From: Spirochaetota bacterium
GTDB lineage: Bacteria > Spirochaetota > UBA4802 > UBA5368
Length of the DNA stretch: 40,336 nt
Reading direction: 5' to 3'
Assembly (NCBI GenBank): GCA_018263175.1
Contig: JADFDB010000001.1
Span: 64,260 to 104,595 of the forward strand
The number at the start of each line of letters is the position of its first letter. Positions within the stretch are counted from its first letter, which is position 1. The notes under the pieces were generated by a model. It did not search any database. It was not told where the DNA came from and worked only from the letters and a program-made list of their open reading frames with translations. The translations under genes were made by a program, and so were the position numbers. Below are positions 1-8,324 of this stretch, piece by piece.

Positions 1-591
1 AACGGTCCCCGCGCGGACGCGGTATTCAGCGGGCTCTGCAAGCTAAGGCCCGCCTTTTATAAGAAATACGGAACGGTCACCGCGGGCAACTCCTCCTTTT
101 TGACCGATGGCGCGGGCGCGGTGCTATTGATGAGCGACGAAAAGGCGAAAGCCCTCGGACTGAGGCCGAAGGCCTATATCCGTTCATATGTCTTTTCCGC
201 CCAAAATGTATGGGATGAGCTGCTGCTGGGGCCGACGTTTTCGATAGCGAAGCTGCTCAAAAAAACCGGCCTGGAGCTCGCGGAAATCGGCGTGCTCGAA
301 ATCCACGAGGCGTTCGCCGCACAGATGGAAGCGAACATACGCTGCCTGGAGTCCGACGTCTTCGGGCGGGAAAAGCTCGGATATCCGTCCAGGGTCGGCA
401 TGGTCGACCGCAGCCGGCTCAACGTCTACGGAGGTTCGCTGTCGCTTGGTCATCCGTTCGGGGCGACCGGTGCGCGGCTGCTCGGCACCTGCTGCAACCG
501 GCTCAGGGAATCCGGCGAGCAGTTTGGCATCATCGCCGGCTGTGCCGCCGGCGCCGTCGGAAGCGCCATACTCGTAGAGAACGCGGCCTGA
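1..591 (+). CDS. fadI: Acetyl-CoA acyltransferase (thiolase), FadI-like, C-terminal part
   Basis: Thiolases cleave 3-ketoacyl-CoA with CoA to give acetyl-CoA and a shortened acyl-CoA, the last step of beta-oxidation. The gene enters from the left edge already open in frame 1, so the N-terminus with the nucleophilic Cys is not visible; 196 residues remain. Seen motifs are TAGNSS and DGAGAV near the start, HEAFAAQ (catalytic His region), GGSLSLGHPFGATGAR (second catalytic His) and a C-terminal GCAAGAVGSA block carrying the catalytic Cys. The CAAG form resembles FadI-type trifunctional beta subunits more than the common CxGGG form. The FadJ-like gene begins 20 bases downstream on the same strand, which fits a beta/alpha pair in one operon. 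The family call is secure; the symbol is by similarity. Confidence 0.9.
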   Translation, partial: NGPRADAVFSGLCKLRPAFYKKYGTVTAGNSSFLTDGAGAVLLMSDEKAKALGLRPKAYIRSYVFSAQNVWDELLLGPTFSIAKLLKKTGLELAEIGVLEIHEAFAAQMEANIRCLESDVFGREKLGYPSRVGMVDRSRLNVYGGSLSLGHPFGATGARLLGTCCNRLRESGEQFGIIAGCAAGAVGSAILVENAA

Positions 592-611
592 CGCGGACAG
601 GGGGGAGTGCA

Positions 612-2819
612 ATGAATAACGAACGGGCATCGGCAGTGAAACCGGGAGAGGACCGCAACAGGGAGATTATCCCGCTCGACCGGCTTGTGCTGTCGCATCT
701 GAAGATAGAAAAGACACGAGATGGTATCGCGCTGGTCGTCATCGACTCACCCGGCACCAGGGTGAACAAGGGCTCTTCCGATCTGCTCGGAGAGATCGGG
801 AGCATGATCGATTCGATCGAAGGGGACGGTACGGTGCGCGCGATGGCGGTCGTGAGCGGGAAGGAGGACAACTTCATCGTGGGAGCCGACATCGACGAGC
901 TCAAGAGTAAGAGCACCAGCGAAGAAGTCCTCGCCTACATCAGAACGGCAAACGACATCATCAACCGCATCGAGAGCCTTAAAATTCCTGTCGTCGCGGG
1001 GATCAACGGCAGCTGTCTGGGCGGAGGGCTCGAATTCTGCCTTGCCGCGAATTACCGGGTGGCGACGGACTCACCGAAGACCGTTTTAGGTCTACCTGAG
1101 GTGCGGCTCGGACTGTTTCCCGCCGGCGGCGGCACCCAGCGGCTTCCGCGCCTGATAGGCCTCACGCAGGCACTGCCGCTTCTCCTCACGGCGAAAAACG
1201 TGCGCCCGCGAAAGGCGAAAAGGCTCGGCCTCATCGACGAAATCGTCTTTCCCTATTCGGTTCGCGACGCGGCCGTGCAAAAGGCCCGCGAGCTTGCCGA
1301 CCGAAAGACAAAGATAAAGCGGAAACGAAAGCGCTCCCTCCTGACGGCATTTCTCGAGAGCACCCGGCTCGGACGCAGGGTGGTCTTTTCCCAGGCCCGT
1401 ACGATGGTCATGAGACAGACTCATGGCCTGTACCCGGCCCCGCTCGCGATCCTCGACTCGGTGGCCTACGGTTTCCGGAAGGGGGTGCGGCGGGGGATAG
1501 AGGCCGACTGTGAGCGGCTCCCGGAGCTTGTGCTCTCTCAGCACGCGAGGTCGCTGATGGGCCTCTTCTTCGCGATGACCGAGGCGAAAAAGAATCCGCA
1601 CCGAGAGCGTGCGCGGCAGGTCAAAAAACTCGCACTGCTCGGCGCGGGACTCATGGGGAGCGGGATAGCCGCGGTCTCGGTGGAGCGCTGCGACACGGTG
1701 CTCGTCAAAGACACCACGCTCGATGCGGCGGCGCGCGGCATGCGTGAGGTATGGAAGGGGCTTGAGAAACGCGCGCGTTCCGGCGGCCTCACGCCATTCG
1801 AGCGCGACACCCTGTACGGGAAGATGGTGCCCTGTGATGATTATTCATTGTTCAGCGGAACGGACCTCGTTATCGAGGCGGTCTTCGAGGATCTCGCGCT
1901 CAAGCGGCGGATACTCGCCGACCTCGAGCGGGCCACCGGCGAAAAAACGATCTTTGCGTCGAACACCTCGGCGCTCCCGATCAAGGAGATAGCCGCTGAA
2001 AGCCTTCGTCCCGAGAACGTTATCGGCATGCATTATTTCAGTCCGGTTCAGCGCATGCCGCTTCTCGAGATCATCATAACAAGCGATACGGCCGACTGGG
2101 TGAGCGCGTCGGCGCTGGAGTTCGGGATACGCCAGGGTAAGACCTGCATCGTCGTGAAGGACGGGCCAGGTTTTTATACGACGAGAATTCTCGCGCCGAT
2201 GCTGAACGAGGCGGTGCTCCTCATGGAGGAGGGGGTGGACCCGGCCGATATAGACCGGGTAATGCTCTCCTTCGGATACCCGGTCGGTCCCATCGCGCTT
2301 ATGGATGAAGTGGGTATCGATGTCGGTGCGCATGTGTCCCAGGGGCTGGGGCCGATGTTCGAGGCGCGCGGGGCGAAGCCTTCGGCGGGACTCGAAAGGC
2401 TCTACGAAAAGGGCTACTACGGCAAAAAGAATAAAAAGGGCTTTTACCGTTACGATGCGAAAAAGAAAAAGGGCGCGCGGCGGATCGACCGGGAGGTCCT
2501 CGGCATACTGAACGTCGCGCCTCCGAGGAAAAGCGAGATGCGGGAGATTCAGGACCGTGTGAGCCTGATGATGGTGAACGAGGCGCTGCTCTGCCTGCAG
2601 GAGGGCATCATCGCGTCACCGCGCGACGGCGACACGGGGGCCGTCCTGGGCCTGGGGTTCCCGCCGTTTCGCGGAGGGCCCTTGAGGCACGTCGATACCG
2701 AGGGCGCGCGCGCGGTACTAAAACGCATGGACGAGCTGGCCGCGACGCATGGGGAGCGCTTCAAGGCGGCCGGGATTCTCCGCGACGCGGCATCCTCGAA
2801 CAAAAAATTTTATCCATAA
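612..2819 (+). CDS. fadJ: Multifunctional enoyl-CoA hydratase / 3-hydroxyacyl-CoA dehydrogenase, FadJ-like
   Basis: This 735-residue protein has the FadB/FadJ alpha-subunit architecture. The N-terminal crotonase domain shows INGSCLGGGLEF and GLPEVRLGLFPAGGGTQRLPR; their Glu residues match the two catalytic acids of enoyl-CoA hydratases. From about residue 340 a Rossmann domain begins with LLGAGLMGSGIA, followed by SNTSALPI and HYFSPVQRMPLLEII, the His-Glu pair of hydroxyacyl-CoA dehydrogenases. DGPGFYTTR and GYPVGPIALMDEVGIDV mark the C-terminal dehydrogenase domain, and a second such domain follows. The protein hydrates 2-enoyl-CoA and oxidises the product with NAD. Length fits FadJ (about 714). 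A GGGGAG ribosome site precedes the ATG. It sits between thiolase and acyl-CoA dehydrogenase genes. Confidence 0.95.
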   Translation: MNNERASAVKPGEDRNREIIPLDRLVLSHLKIEKTRDGIALVVIDSPGTRVNKGSSDLLGEIGSMIDSIEGDGTVRAMAVVSGKEDNFIVGADIDELKSKSTSEEVLAYIRTANDIINRIESLKIPVVAGINGSCLGGGLEFCLAANYRVATDSPKTVLGLPEVRLGLFPAGGGTQRLPRLIGLTQALPLLLTAKNVRPRKAKRLGLIDEIVFPYSVRDAAVQKARELADRKTKIKRKRKRSLLTAFLESTRLGRRVVFSQARTMVMRQTHGLYPAPLAILDSVAYGFRKGVRRGIEADCERLPELVLSQHARSLMGLFFAMTEAKKNPHRERARQVKKLALLGAGLMGSGIAAVSVERCDTVLVKDTTLDAAARGMREVWKGLEKRARSGGLTPFERDTLYGKMVPCDDYSLFSGTDLVIEAVFEDLALKRRILADLERATGEKTIFASNTSALPIKEIAAESLRPENVIGMHYFSPVQRMPLLEIIITSDTADWVSASALEFGIRQGKTCIVVKDGPGFYTTRILAPMLNEAVLLMEEGVDPADIDRVMLSFGYPVGPIALMDEVGIDVGAHVSQGLGPMFEARGAKPSAGLERLYEKGYYGKKNKKGFYRYDAKKKKGARRIDREVLGILNVAPPRKSEMREIQDRVSLMMVNEALLCLQEGIIASPRDGDTGAVLGLGFPPFRGGPLRHVDTEGARAVLKRMDELAATHGERFKAAGILRDAASSNKKFYP

Positions 2820-2834
2820 AGCGAAGAGGTGGTG

Positions 2835-3983
2835 ATGGAGCGAACGCTGCCGATCAACGAGGAACACGTCATTTTTCGAGAATCCTTCAGGAGGTTCATC
2901 GGTGCGGAGATCGGCGACCGCTACGCGGACTGGGAGCACGAGGGGATCGTCCCGCGCGGGATATGGAAAAGCTTCGGCGAGAACGGCTATCTGTGCCCAT
3001 GGGCGGCCGAGGAGTACGGCGGCTCCGCGGCGGATTACCTGTGTTCGGTCATCATCACGGAAGAGCTTGCGCGAGCGGGCATGGCGAGCCTGTTCGTCCC
3101 CCTGCACAACGACATCGTGGCGCCGTATATCGACGCGTACGGCACTGACGAACAGAGGGCACGATGGCTTCCCGGATGCGTTTCGGGGGACATCATCCTC
3201 GCCGTCGCGATGACCGAGCCCGAGGCCGGCTCGGACCTCGCCTCGATGAAGACGACCGCGGTGAAGAAAAACGGTCGCTGGATCCTGAACGGTCAGAAGA
3301 CCTTCATTTCAAACGGCATACTGTCCGATCTCGTGGTCGTGGCCGCGAGGACGGGCGGAGCGGACACGCCGGCTAACCAGGCGATGAGTCTCTTTGTCGT
3401 GGAACGAGGAGCGGAGGGATTTACGCGCGGCGCGCCCATCAAAAAGATCGGGCTCAAGGCGCAGGACACGGCGGAGCTCTTCTTCGACGACTGTGCGCTT
3501 CCCGAGGAGAACCTTCTCGGTACGGAGGGGATGGGATTCATCTACCTCATGCAAAAACTCCAGCCCGAGCGGCTGATCTGCGCGGTGGGCGCAGAGGCCG
3601 CGGCCGAGCGCTGTCTCGAAATCACCGTCGAGTACGCAAAGGAGCGACGCCTGTTCGGCAAGCCCCTTTCGAAATTTCAGAACACGCAGTTCGTCCTCGC
3701 CGAGATCGCGGCCGAGGTTGCCGTGGGGCGAAGTTTTGTGGACGATCTCATCCGCGCGCACATGGCCGGCAAGTCGGTGATGAACGAGACCTGCATGGCC
3801 AAGCTGTGGGTGACCGAGATGGCCAGGCGCGTTGCGGACCGTTGCCTGCAGATCTTCGGCGGCTACGGCTACTGTTCGGAGTACTTCATCGCCCGCTTTT
3901 ATGTGGACGCCCGCATCCAGACCATCTACGCCGGCACCTCCGAGGTCATGAAGATGATCATCTCCCGCTTCATGGGACTGTAG
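2835..3983 (+). CDS. Acyl-CoA dehydrogenase, long-chain/isovaleryl type
   Basis: FAD enzyme that catalyses the first step of beta-oxidation, passing electrons to ETF. It has 382 residues from ATG 2835, which lies five bases after AGAGG; two in-frame GTG codons (2829, 2832) are less well placed. Seen motifs are MTEPEAGSD and NGQKTFISN, the FAD/substrate region RRLFGKPLSKFQ, QIFGGYGY and the C-terminal IYAGTSEVMK. Medium-chain enzymes carry the catalytic Glu in YEGT; here that position is Ala (YAGT). LCAD and isovaleryl-CoA dehydrogenases instead use a Glu in an xxERL motif, and QPERL is present here with Glu near residue 245. The protein is therefore probably active and of that subclass. It is the third gene of the operon. 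Confidence 0.93.
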   Translation: MERTLPINEEHVIFRESFRRFIGAEIGDRYADWEHEGIVPRGIWKSFGENGYLCPWAAEEYGGSAADYLCSVIITEELARAGMASLFVPLHNDIVAPYIDAYGTDEQRARWLPGCVSGDIILAVAMTEPEAGSDLASMKTTAVKKNGRWILNGQKTFISNGILSDLVVVAARTGGADTPANQAMSLFVVERGAEGFTRGAPIKKIGLKAQDTAELFFDDCALPEENLLGTEGMGFIYLMQKLQPERLICAVGAEAAAERCLEITVEYAKERRLFGKPLSKFQNTQFVLAEIAAEVAVGRSFVDDLIRAHMAGKSVMNETCMAKLWVTEMARRVADRCLQIFGGYGYCSEYFIARFYVDARIQTIYAGTSEVMKMIISRFMGL

Positions 3984-4026
3984 GCGTAATTTCCTCATTT
4001 TTGCCTTTTTCCGCACCGATAAGGAA

Positions 4027-4046
4027 GGAGAATCCAACTATTCTCC
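4027..4046 (+). other. Hairpin just upstream of a ribosome binding site
   Basis: GGAGAAT (4027-4033) and ATTCTCC (4040-4046) are perfect inverted 7-base arms with a six-base loop. The right arm partly overlaps the CCGGAG ribosome site (4045-4050) of the gene starting at 4057, so folding could hide it. Functional meaning is inference. Confidence 0.4.
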
Positions 4047-4056
4047 GGAGTTGACC

Positions 4057-4689
4057 ATGCTTAATAAATTGCTGGCCGCAGCTTTCATACTACTGCCCGT
4101 GGCGCTTTTCGCCCAGGCCGGGCCCGGTAAGGACGCGCCCGATACAAAGGCGAAATCCGGGCTTTCCATCACCAATATTCCGGTACAGGCGCAGTACAGC
4201 GAGAAGTTCGAGGTGGAACACTGCTATTTCAACAAGCGCATCGATCGAGGCGGAAAGGGGGAAGTGCTTGAAATTGAGCTGACACTCAAGAGCCACTCGA
4301 ATGATCCAATCGAGATGTACATTTACACGATAGCGACGTACGAGAAGACCGAAAAGACCAAATCGAGCTTCGAGATGCCGGTCCCGGAAAAGAAGCGCAT
4401 CCGGAATTTCGTTCCCTACCCCGACGACCTGAAGAACTACGTGTATGAGGGCCCGGACGGGAAAGGCAAAACGGTGCTCGTAAAGTATCCGAAAAATCCG
4501 AAGACCGGTGTAGACCCCTCTAGCGGGAAGCCCTATATGCTCAAGGACAGGCTGGTAGTCCGGACCTATCATCTGAGTCCCTACCGCAACGATTACGTTT
4601 TCTTCAATAACGCCACCATCCTGATCTTCGACGGCGAAGGAAACGCGATGTTCCGCAAACTCTACGAAATACATGGCCGCCGCCGCTGA
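4057..4689 (+). CDS. Exported protein of unknown function
   Basis: I do not recognise the family. ATG 4057 is preceded by CCGGAG with a six-base gap and is a better start than the in-frame TTG at 4051. The 210-residue protein starts with a typical Sec signal peptide (MLNKLLAAAFILLPVALFA, cleavage likely before QAGPG), so it is probably periplasmic or outer-membrane associated. The mature part is hydrophilic, mixed alpha/beta in appearance, with alternating beta-like stretches and no Cys cluster or transmembrane segment. It lies 73 bases after the beta-oxidation operon and is followed by a hairpin, so it may be a separate unit. Confidence 0.75.
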   Translation: MLNKLLAAAFILLPVALFAQAGPGKDAPDTKAKSGLSITNIPVQAQYSEKFEVEHCYFNKRIDRGGKGEVLEIELTLKSHSNDPIEMYIYTIATYEKTEKTKSSFEMPVPEKKRIRNFVPYPDDLKNYVYEGPDGKGKTVLVKYPKNPKTGVDPSSGKPYMLKDRLVVRTYHLSPYRNDYVFFNNATILIFDGEGNAMFRKLYEIHGRRR

Positions 4690-4714
4690 TCCAGCCGGCG
4701 TACTCCACGAGAAA

Positions 4715-4749
4715 GAGGCCCCGCTGAATTCACCACCGCGCGGGGCCTC
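4715..4749 (+). terminator. Hairpin, possible terminator after the exported-protein gene
   Basis: GAGGCCCCGC (4715-4724) pairs perfectly with GCGGGGCCTC (4740-4749) across a 15-base loop. No T-run follows, so an intrinsic terminator is plausible but not typical. Confidence 0.5.
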
Positions 4750-4793
4750 CGGCGTTAAATAGTGATTGACCTCGATGCCATAGTGAAAAAGGC

Positions 4794-4821
4794 TTGTTAT
4801 TCTATTGTTTTACTCTATCGT
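4794..4821 (+). promoter_or_regulatory. Candidate sigma-70 promoter of purA
   Basis: TTGTTA (4794-4799) and TATCGT (4816-4821) are separated by 16 bases, giving a leader of about 42 bases before the purA ATG. The match to consensus is moderate. Confidence 0.4.
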
Positions 4822-4869
4822 AGTTCCGCTTGACGCGTACTGCGGATTCCCCTGTTTCGAGGAGAGGTT

Positions 4870-6138
4870 ATGAGCTGCGTGGTTATCATAGGCACACAGT
4901 GGGGCGATGAGGGCAAGGCGAAGATGATCGACTACTTCTCCGCCGGGGCCGATATCATCGTGCGCTACCAGGGCGGGGCGAACGCCGGGCATACGGTCGT
5001 GACGGGCGGAGTGAAGCACGTCTTCCACCTGATTCCCTCCGGGATACTCCATCCCGACAAGGTGTGCGTGATCGGCAACGGCGTGGTGCTCGATCCCGAG
5101 CAACTCCTTGAAGAAGTAGACGCCATCGAGAAACAGGGGATCGAGGTCGGCAGCCGTCTTTTCATCTCGGACGCGGCGCATCTCATCCTTCCCTATCATA
5201 AGCTCTTCGACGAGCTCGTCGAGGAGTCTCGCGCGGACCGGATCGGTACTACGAAACGAGGGATTGGCCCGGCGTATTCGGATAAGGCGCTTCGTATCGG
5301 CATACGAGTCGGTGATGTTCTGAATGACGAGTATCTCGCCGAACGGCTCGCCTGCGGTCTGTCGATGAAAAACCGGCAGCTCGCGCAGATGTACGACCGC
5401 GCCCCCTTCGACAGCGCGAAGATCCTCGACCAGGTGCGCAATTTCAGGGACCGGATGAAGGGCAACATCATCAACACGCAGTACTATCTGCACCGCGCCG
5501 TTCTGCAAAAGAAGAAAATCCTGCTCGAGGGCGCTCAGGGGGTCGCGCTCGATATCGATCATGGCACCTACCCCTTCGTGACCTCATCGAACACGACGAT
5601 CGGCGGGGCGCTCACCGGCACCGGTCTCTCGCCGTTTAACATCGATAAGATAATCGGCATCACCAAGGCCTACGTGACGCGCGTCGGGGAGGGGCCGTTC
5701 CCGACCGAGGATGAGGGAGACGATGGCGCGCGCCTGCGCGAGAAGGGCGGAGAATTCGGTTCGACGACCGGCAGGCCCCGTCGCTGCGGCTGGTTCGATA
5801 TGGAGATCATGCGGTATTCCAAGCGCGTGAACGGCCTGACGAGCCTCGCGCTGACAAAGCTCGACGTGTTAAGCGGATTCAAGAAGATTAAGGTGGCCGC
5901 GGGCTACGAGATCGACGGCAGGCGTCTGGAATACTTCCCCTCGTCGATGCATCACAGGATCAGGCCCGTTTACGAGGAGCTTGACGGCTGGGACGAGGAT
6001 ATATCCGCCTGCCGCAGCTTCGAGGCCCTGCCGTTAAACGCGAGGTCCTATGTCGATTACATAAGGAAAACCCTCGATATCCCGATTTCGATCGTTTCGG
6101 TGGGCCCCGACAGGGAGAACACCTTCATACTCGAATAG
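4870..6138 (+). CDS. purA: Adenylosuccinate synthetase
   Basis: PurA joins IMP and aspartate using GTP to make adenylosuccinate, the first committed step to AMP. The 422-residue length is normal. GTQWGDEGKAK at residues 8-18 holds the catalytic Asp13 and the GTP loop; the usual GKGK reads GKAK here. NAGHT contains His41, the second catalytic residue. Further family signatures are TTKRGIGPAYSDKALRIG, GAQGVALDIDHGTYPFVTSSN, GEFGSTTGRPRRCGW and KLDVLSGF. A strong GAGGAGAGG ribosome site precedes ATG 4870. It appears to be a single-gene unit. Confidence 0.97.
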   Translation: MSCVVIIGTQWGDEGKAKMIDYFSAGADIIVRYQGGANAGHTVVTGGVKHVFHLIPSGILHPDKVCVIGNGVVLDPEQLLEEVDAIEKQGIEVGSRLFISDAAHLILPYHKLFDELVEESRADRIGTTKRGIGPAYSDKALRIGIRVGDVLNDEYLAERLACGLSMKNRQLAQMYDRAPFDSAKILDQVRNFRDRMKGNIINTQYYLHRAVLQKKKILLEGAQGVALDIDHGTYPFVTSSNTTIGGALTGTGLSPFNIDKIIGITKAYVTRVGEGPFPTEDEGDDGARLREKGGEFGSTTGRPRRCGWFDMEIMRYSKRVNGLTSLALTKLDVLSGFKKIKVAAGYEIDGRRLEYFPSSMHHRIRPVYEELDGWDEDISACRSFEALPLNARSYVDYIRKTLDIPISIVSVGPDRENTFILE

Positions 6139-6180
6139 GATATTCATATTGTTTTTTACCGGATGTGTGCTAATTTTTAT

Positions 6181-6207
6181 TTGACAGTAAAGTCCGTGTT
6201 TTATACC
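6181..6207 (+). promoter_or_regulatory. Promoter of the tRNA genes
   Basis: A perfect TTGACA (6181-6186) and TATACC (6202-6207) lie 15 bases apart, 19 bases ahead of tRNA-Lys. The upstream stretch is AT-rich. The spacing is shorter than the usual 17. Confidence 0.55.
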
Positions 6208-6225
6208 TCTAAGCCCGTACGTTTT

Positions 6226-6298
6226 GAGTCGCTAGCTCAGTTGGTAGAGCAACTGCCTTTTAAGCAGTGGGTCCGGAGTTCAATTCTCCGGCGACTCA
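6226..6298 (+). tRNA. tRNA-Lys (anticodon TTT)
   Basis: A full cloverleaf can be drawn. The acceptor stem GAGTCGC pairs with GCGACTC and the discriminator base is A (6298). D-arm is GCTC/GAGC. The anticodon stem ACTGC/GCAGT has loop CTTTTAA with anticodon TTT at 6259-6261. The T-arm CGGAG/CTCCG has loop TTCAATT. The 3' CCA is not encoded. Confidence 0.97.
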
Positions 6299-6301
6299 CA
6301 G

Positions 6302-6341
6302 AAAATTGCGAAATATTGTTGACCAATCCACGCAATTTTTT
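6302..6341 (+). terminator. Intrinsic terminator candidate between the two tRNA genes
   Basis: AAAATTGCG (6302-6310) pairs with CGCAATTTT (6331-6339), an inner ATTG/CAAT can pair too, and the right arm runs into six T residues (6336-6341). It would end transcription after tRNA-Lys or act as a processing hairpin. Confidence 0.55.
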
Positions 6342-6358
6342 ATAGTGCCACAGCATTT

Positions 6359-6431
<73 letters not shown>

Positions 6432-6441
6432 CATCGAAAGG

Positions 6442-6462
6442 GCGGCCATGTGGCCGCTTTTT
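6442..6462. terminator. Intrinsic terminator shared by tRNA-Glu and the convergent SGNH gene
   Basis: GCGGCC (6442-6447) and GGCCGC (6452-6457) form a tight hairpin with an ATGT loop, followed on the plus strand by five T residues (6458-6462). It ends the tRNA transcript. It lies six bases beyond the stop of the minus-strand gene, so it may serve both directions. Confidence 0.75.
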
Positions 6463-6467
6463 CCGTT

Positions 6468-7070
6468 TTAGCCGAACACTTCCATTATCGCCTCTGCCAT
6501 CAGGCGATACCCCTCCACCGTCGGGTGGACCCTGTCGAACTGCACGAGCGAGCCGAATTCCACGCCTTCAGCGATTTTTTTCCGCCAGTATTCGTGCACG
6601 CGCGCTATCGGCAGTGAGTTTTCCGCCGCCAGTTCCTCGATCTTCGCGTAAAACGGCTCGGCTATCGCGTTGTCGCGGGCGTCGGCGAGGTGGACCGAGG
6701 TGATGAGGATGATCTCGGCATTGGTGTCTTCACGGATGCGGTCGATGATGGATTGAAGGGTTCGCTTGTAGCCCCCGGCAGGGCGGCCGGTGAATGCGTC
6801 GTTGAGCGCGAACTGCACGAAGACAGAGTCGGGGCCCTCGTCGATAACATCCTCGCGGACGCGCATAAGGCCGCCCTCGGCCGTGTCGCCGGGTATACCC
6901 CGATTGATGATGCTGAATTGCGCGGAGGGATAGCGGTCCTTCAACATCTCTTTTAAAAAAGCAAGATAGCCCTTGTTCACCATCCAGCCCTGGGTGAGCG
7001 AATCGCCCAGGGCGACGATGACGGCATGGGAGCCTTCCACGAGCTTGCTGATGGTTTTAACGGCCTTCAT
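6468..7070 (-). CDS. SGNH/GDSL-family lipase or esterase
   Basis: The 200-residue protein shows all four SGNH blocks in order: GDSLTQG (nucleophilic Ser), NRGIPGD (Gly), FALND (Asn) and DRVHPTVEGY (Asp and His). These enzymes hydrolyse esters, acyl chains or acetyl groups. No signal peptide is evident, so a cytoplasmic thioesterase/lysophospholipase or deacetylase role is possible; the substrate cannot be read from sequence. I chose ATG 7070 because the only upstream start (TTG 7118) lacks a ribosome site. It is transcribed alone, converging on the tRNAs. Confidence 0.88.
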   Translation of the reverse strand: MKAVKTISKLVEGSHAVIVALGDSLTQGWMVNKGYLAFLKEMLKDRYPSAQFSIINRGIPGDTAEGGLMRVREDVIDEGPDSVFVQFALNDAFTGRPAGGYKRTLQSIIDRIREDTNAEIILITSVHLADARDNAIAEPFYAKIEELAAENSLPIARVHEYWRKKIAEGVEFGSLVQFDRVHPTVEGYRLMAEAIMEVFG

Positions 7071-7191
7071 GACGGACCCCGTGGTTTTGATGATCGTGAT
7101 GCCTGTTAAGCGATACAAAAAACAGCGCCCGCGTCAATTCAAAATGCGGTCCATGCCCTGTGCGGCTTGAAACAAATCAAAAGGAATATGG

Positions 7192-7219
7192 TTGATTTTT
7201 AGGCACGGATCGTTATGCT
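7192..7219 (+). promoter_or_regulatory. Candidate promoter of the SDR gene
   Basis: TTGATT (7192-7197), 16-base spacer, TATGCT (7214-7219). This is a moderate sigma-70 match about 80 bases ahead of the ATG at 7305. Confidence 0.4.
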
Positions 7220-7304
7220 CTTTCCCTGAGCGGCTCGCGCGTCGCGGCGGCGGACTTTGCGGGCGACGATGATGCCGCAAGTGTACGGAGGGGAGAGAGG
7301 ATAC

Positions 7305-8315
7305 ATGAAAAATGTACTGATTACCGGCTCGACGGGTTTTATCGGGAGCCACCTCGTGGAGGCAAATCTCAAAAAAGGAAACCGCGTCCGGGCGATGGTG
7401 CTGCCCGGCGACCCGGGCGGCGAGAGGCTCGCGAAGAAGAAGGGCGTACAGGTCGTAAGCGGCGACGTTCGGGACTATGATTCGGTGAAGCGCGCCTGCG
7501 CGGGAATGGATATCGTTTTTCACTGCGCGGCGGTCGTGACCGACTGGGCGCCGAAGGCCCTTTTCCGTGAGGTGACGGTGCGAGGCACCGAGAACATGTG
7601 CAGGGCGGCGCTCGCGGCGAACGTGAGCCGCTTCGTCGATATGAGCACGAATGATGTCTTTGGCATCGACGAAAAGAACGTGATGGACGAGACCTTCCCT
7701 CTCCGGAGATGGGGAGAGCCGTATCCGGATTCCAAGATCGAGGCAGAGCGGATCACCTGGCGCTTTCATCGGGAGCACGGCCTGCCGGTGACCATGGTCT
7801 ATCCATGCTGGGTGTTCGGTCCCGGCGACATGACCTTCGTCTACCCGCTGGCAGAGGCGATCGTCAAGAAGGATCTGTTGTTCTGGCGAAGGGATGTCAT
7901 CGTATGGCCGGCTTATATCGAGAACCTCGTGGACCTGCTCATGCTGATCTCGACCGACGAGCGCGCGGTGGGCAACGGCTATCTCGTCCACGACGGTGAG
8001 TACGTCACGCTGCAGAATTTCTGCAAGGGCATCGCCGCTGCGCTCGGCGCGCCGCCGGCCACGCTGCATATCCCCTATTTCGCCGCCTATGCGGTATCGT
8101 TCGTGATGGAAATGATCTGGAAAGCCATGGGGAAAAAGGAGCGGCCGCTTTTGACCACGTACGTCGTCAAAAATCTCGGCTCGCGCTTTAAATTCTCGAT
8201 CGACAAGGCGGCCCGTGAGCTTGGATGGAGGCCGAAGATTGCCTACAGCGAAGGTTTCGCGCGGACCATGGAGTGGCTGAAGACCCTCGGTGTGGAAAAG
8301 ACGACCGCGAAATAA
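7305..8315 (+). CDS. NAD(P)-dependent epimerase/dehydratase (extended SDR, 3-beta-HSD-like)
   Basis: 336 residues. It opens with ITGSTGFIGSHL, the extended-SDR TGxxGxxG dinucleotide site, and has GDVRD, FHCAA and an active-site YPDSK (YxxxK) after DMSTNDVFG. The overall look (VRGTENMCRAALAANVSRFVDMST) is close to 3-beta-hydroxysteroid dehydrogenase/dihydroflavonol-reductase-like proteins, which act on sterols, hopanoid precursors, sugars or other carbonyls; the substrate is unknown. ATG 7305 follows GAGAGAGG closely; upstream in-frame starts add an unlikely extension. It converges on acetate kinase with only nine bases between stops. Confidence 0.88.
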   Translation: MKNVLITGSTGFIGSHLVEANLKKGNRVRAMVLPGDPGGERLAKKKGVQVVSGDVRDYDSVKRACAGMDIVFHCAAVVTDWAPKALFREVTVRGTENMCRAALAANVSRFVDMSTNDVFGIDEKNVMDETFPLRRWGEPYPDSKIEAERITWRFHREHGLPVTMVYPCWVFGPGDMTFVYPLAEAIVKKDLLFWRRDVIVWPAYIENLVDLLMLISTDERAVGNGYLVHDGEYVTLQNFCKGIAAALGAPPATLHIPYFAAYAVSFVMEMIWKAMGKKERPLLTTYVVKNLGSRFKFSIDKAARELGWRPKIAYSEGFARTMEWLKTLGVEKTTAK

Positions 8316-8324
8316 GCGGAGGCC

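Noticed and set aside
2829-3983. Loss of function in the acyl-CoA dehydrogenase because YEGT reads YAGT
   Set aside because: The QPERL Glu used by long-chain and isovaleryl-type enzymes is present, so the protein is likely active.
6163-6345. A 60-codon plus-strand open frame over the tRNA region
   Set aside because: It is covered by tRNA-Lys, whose structure is complete.
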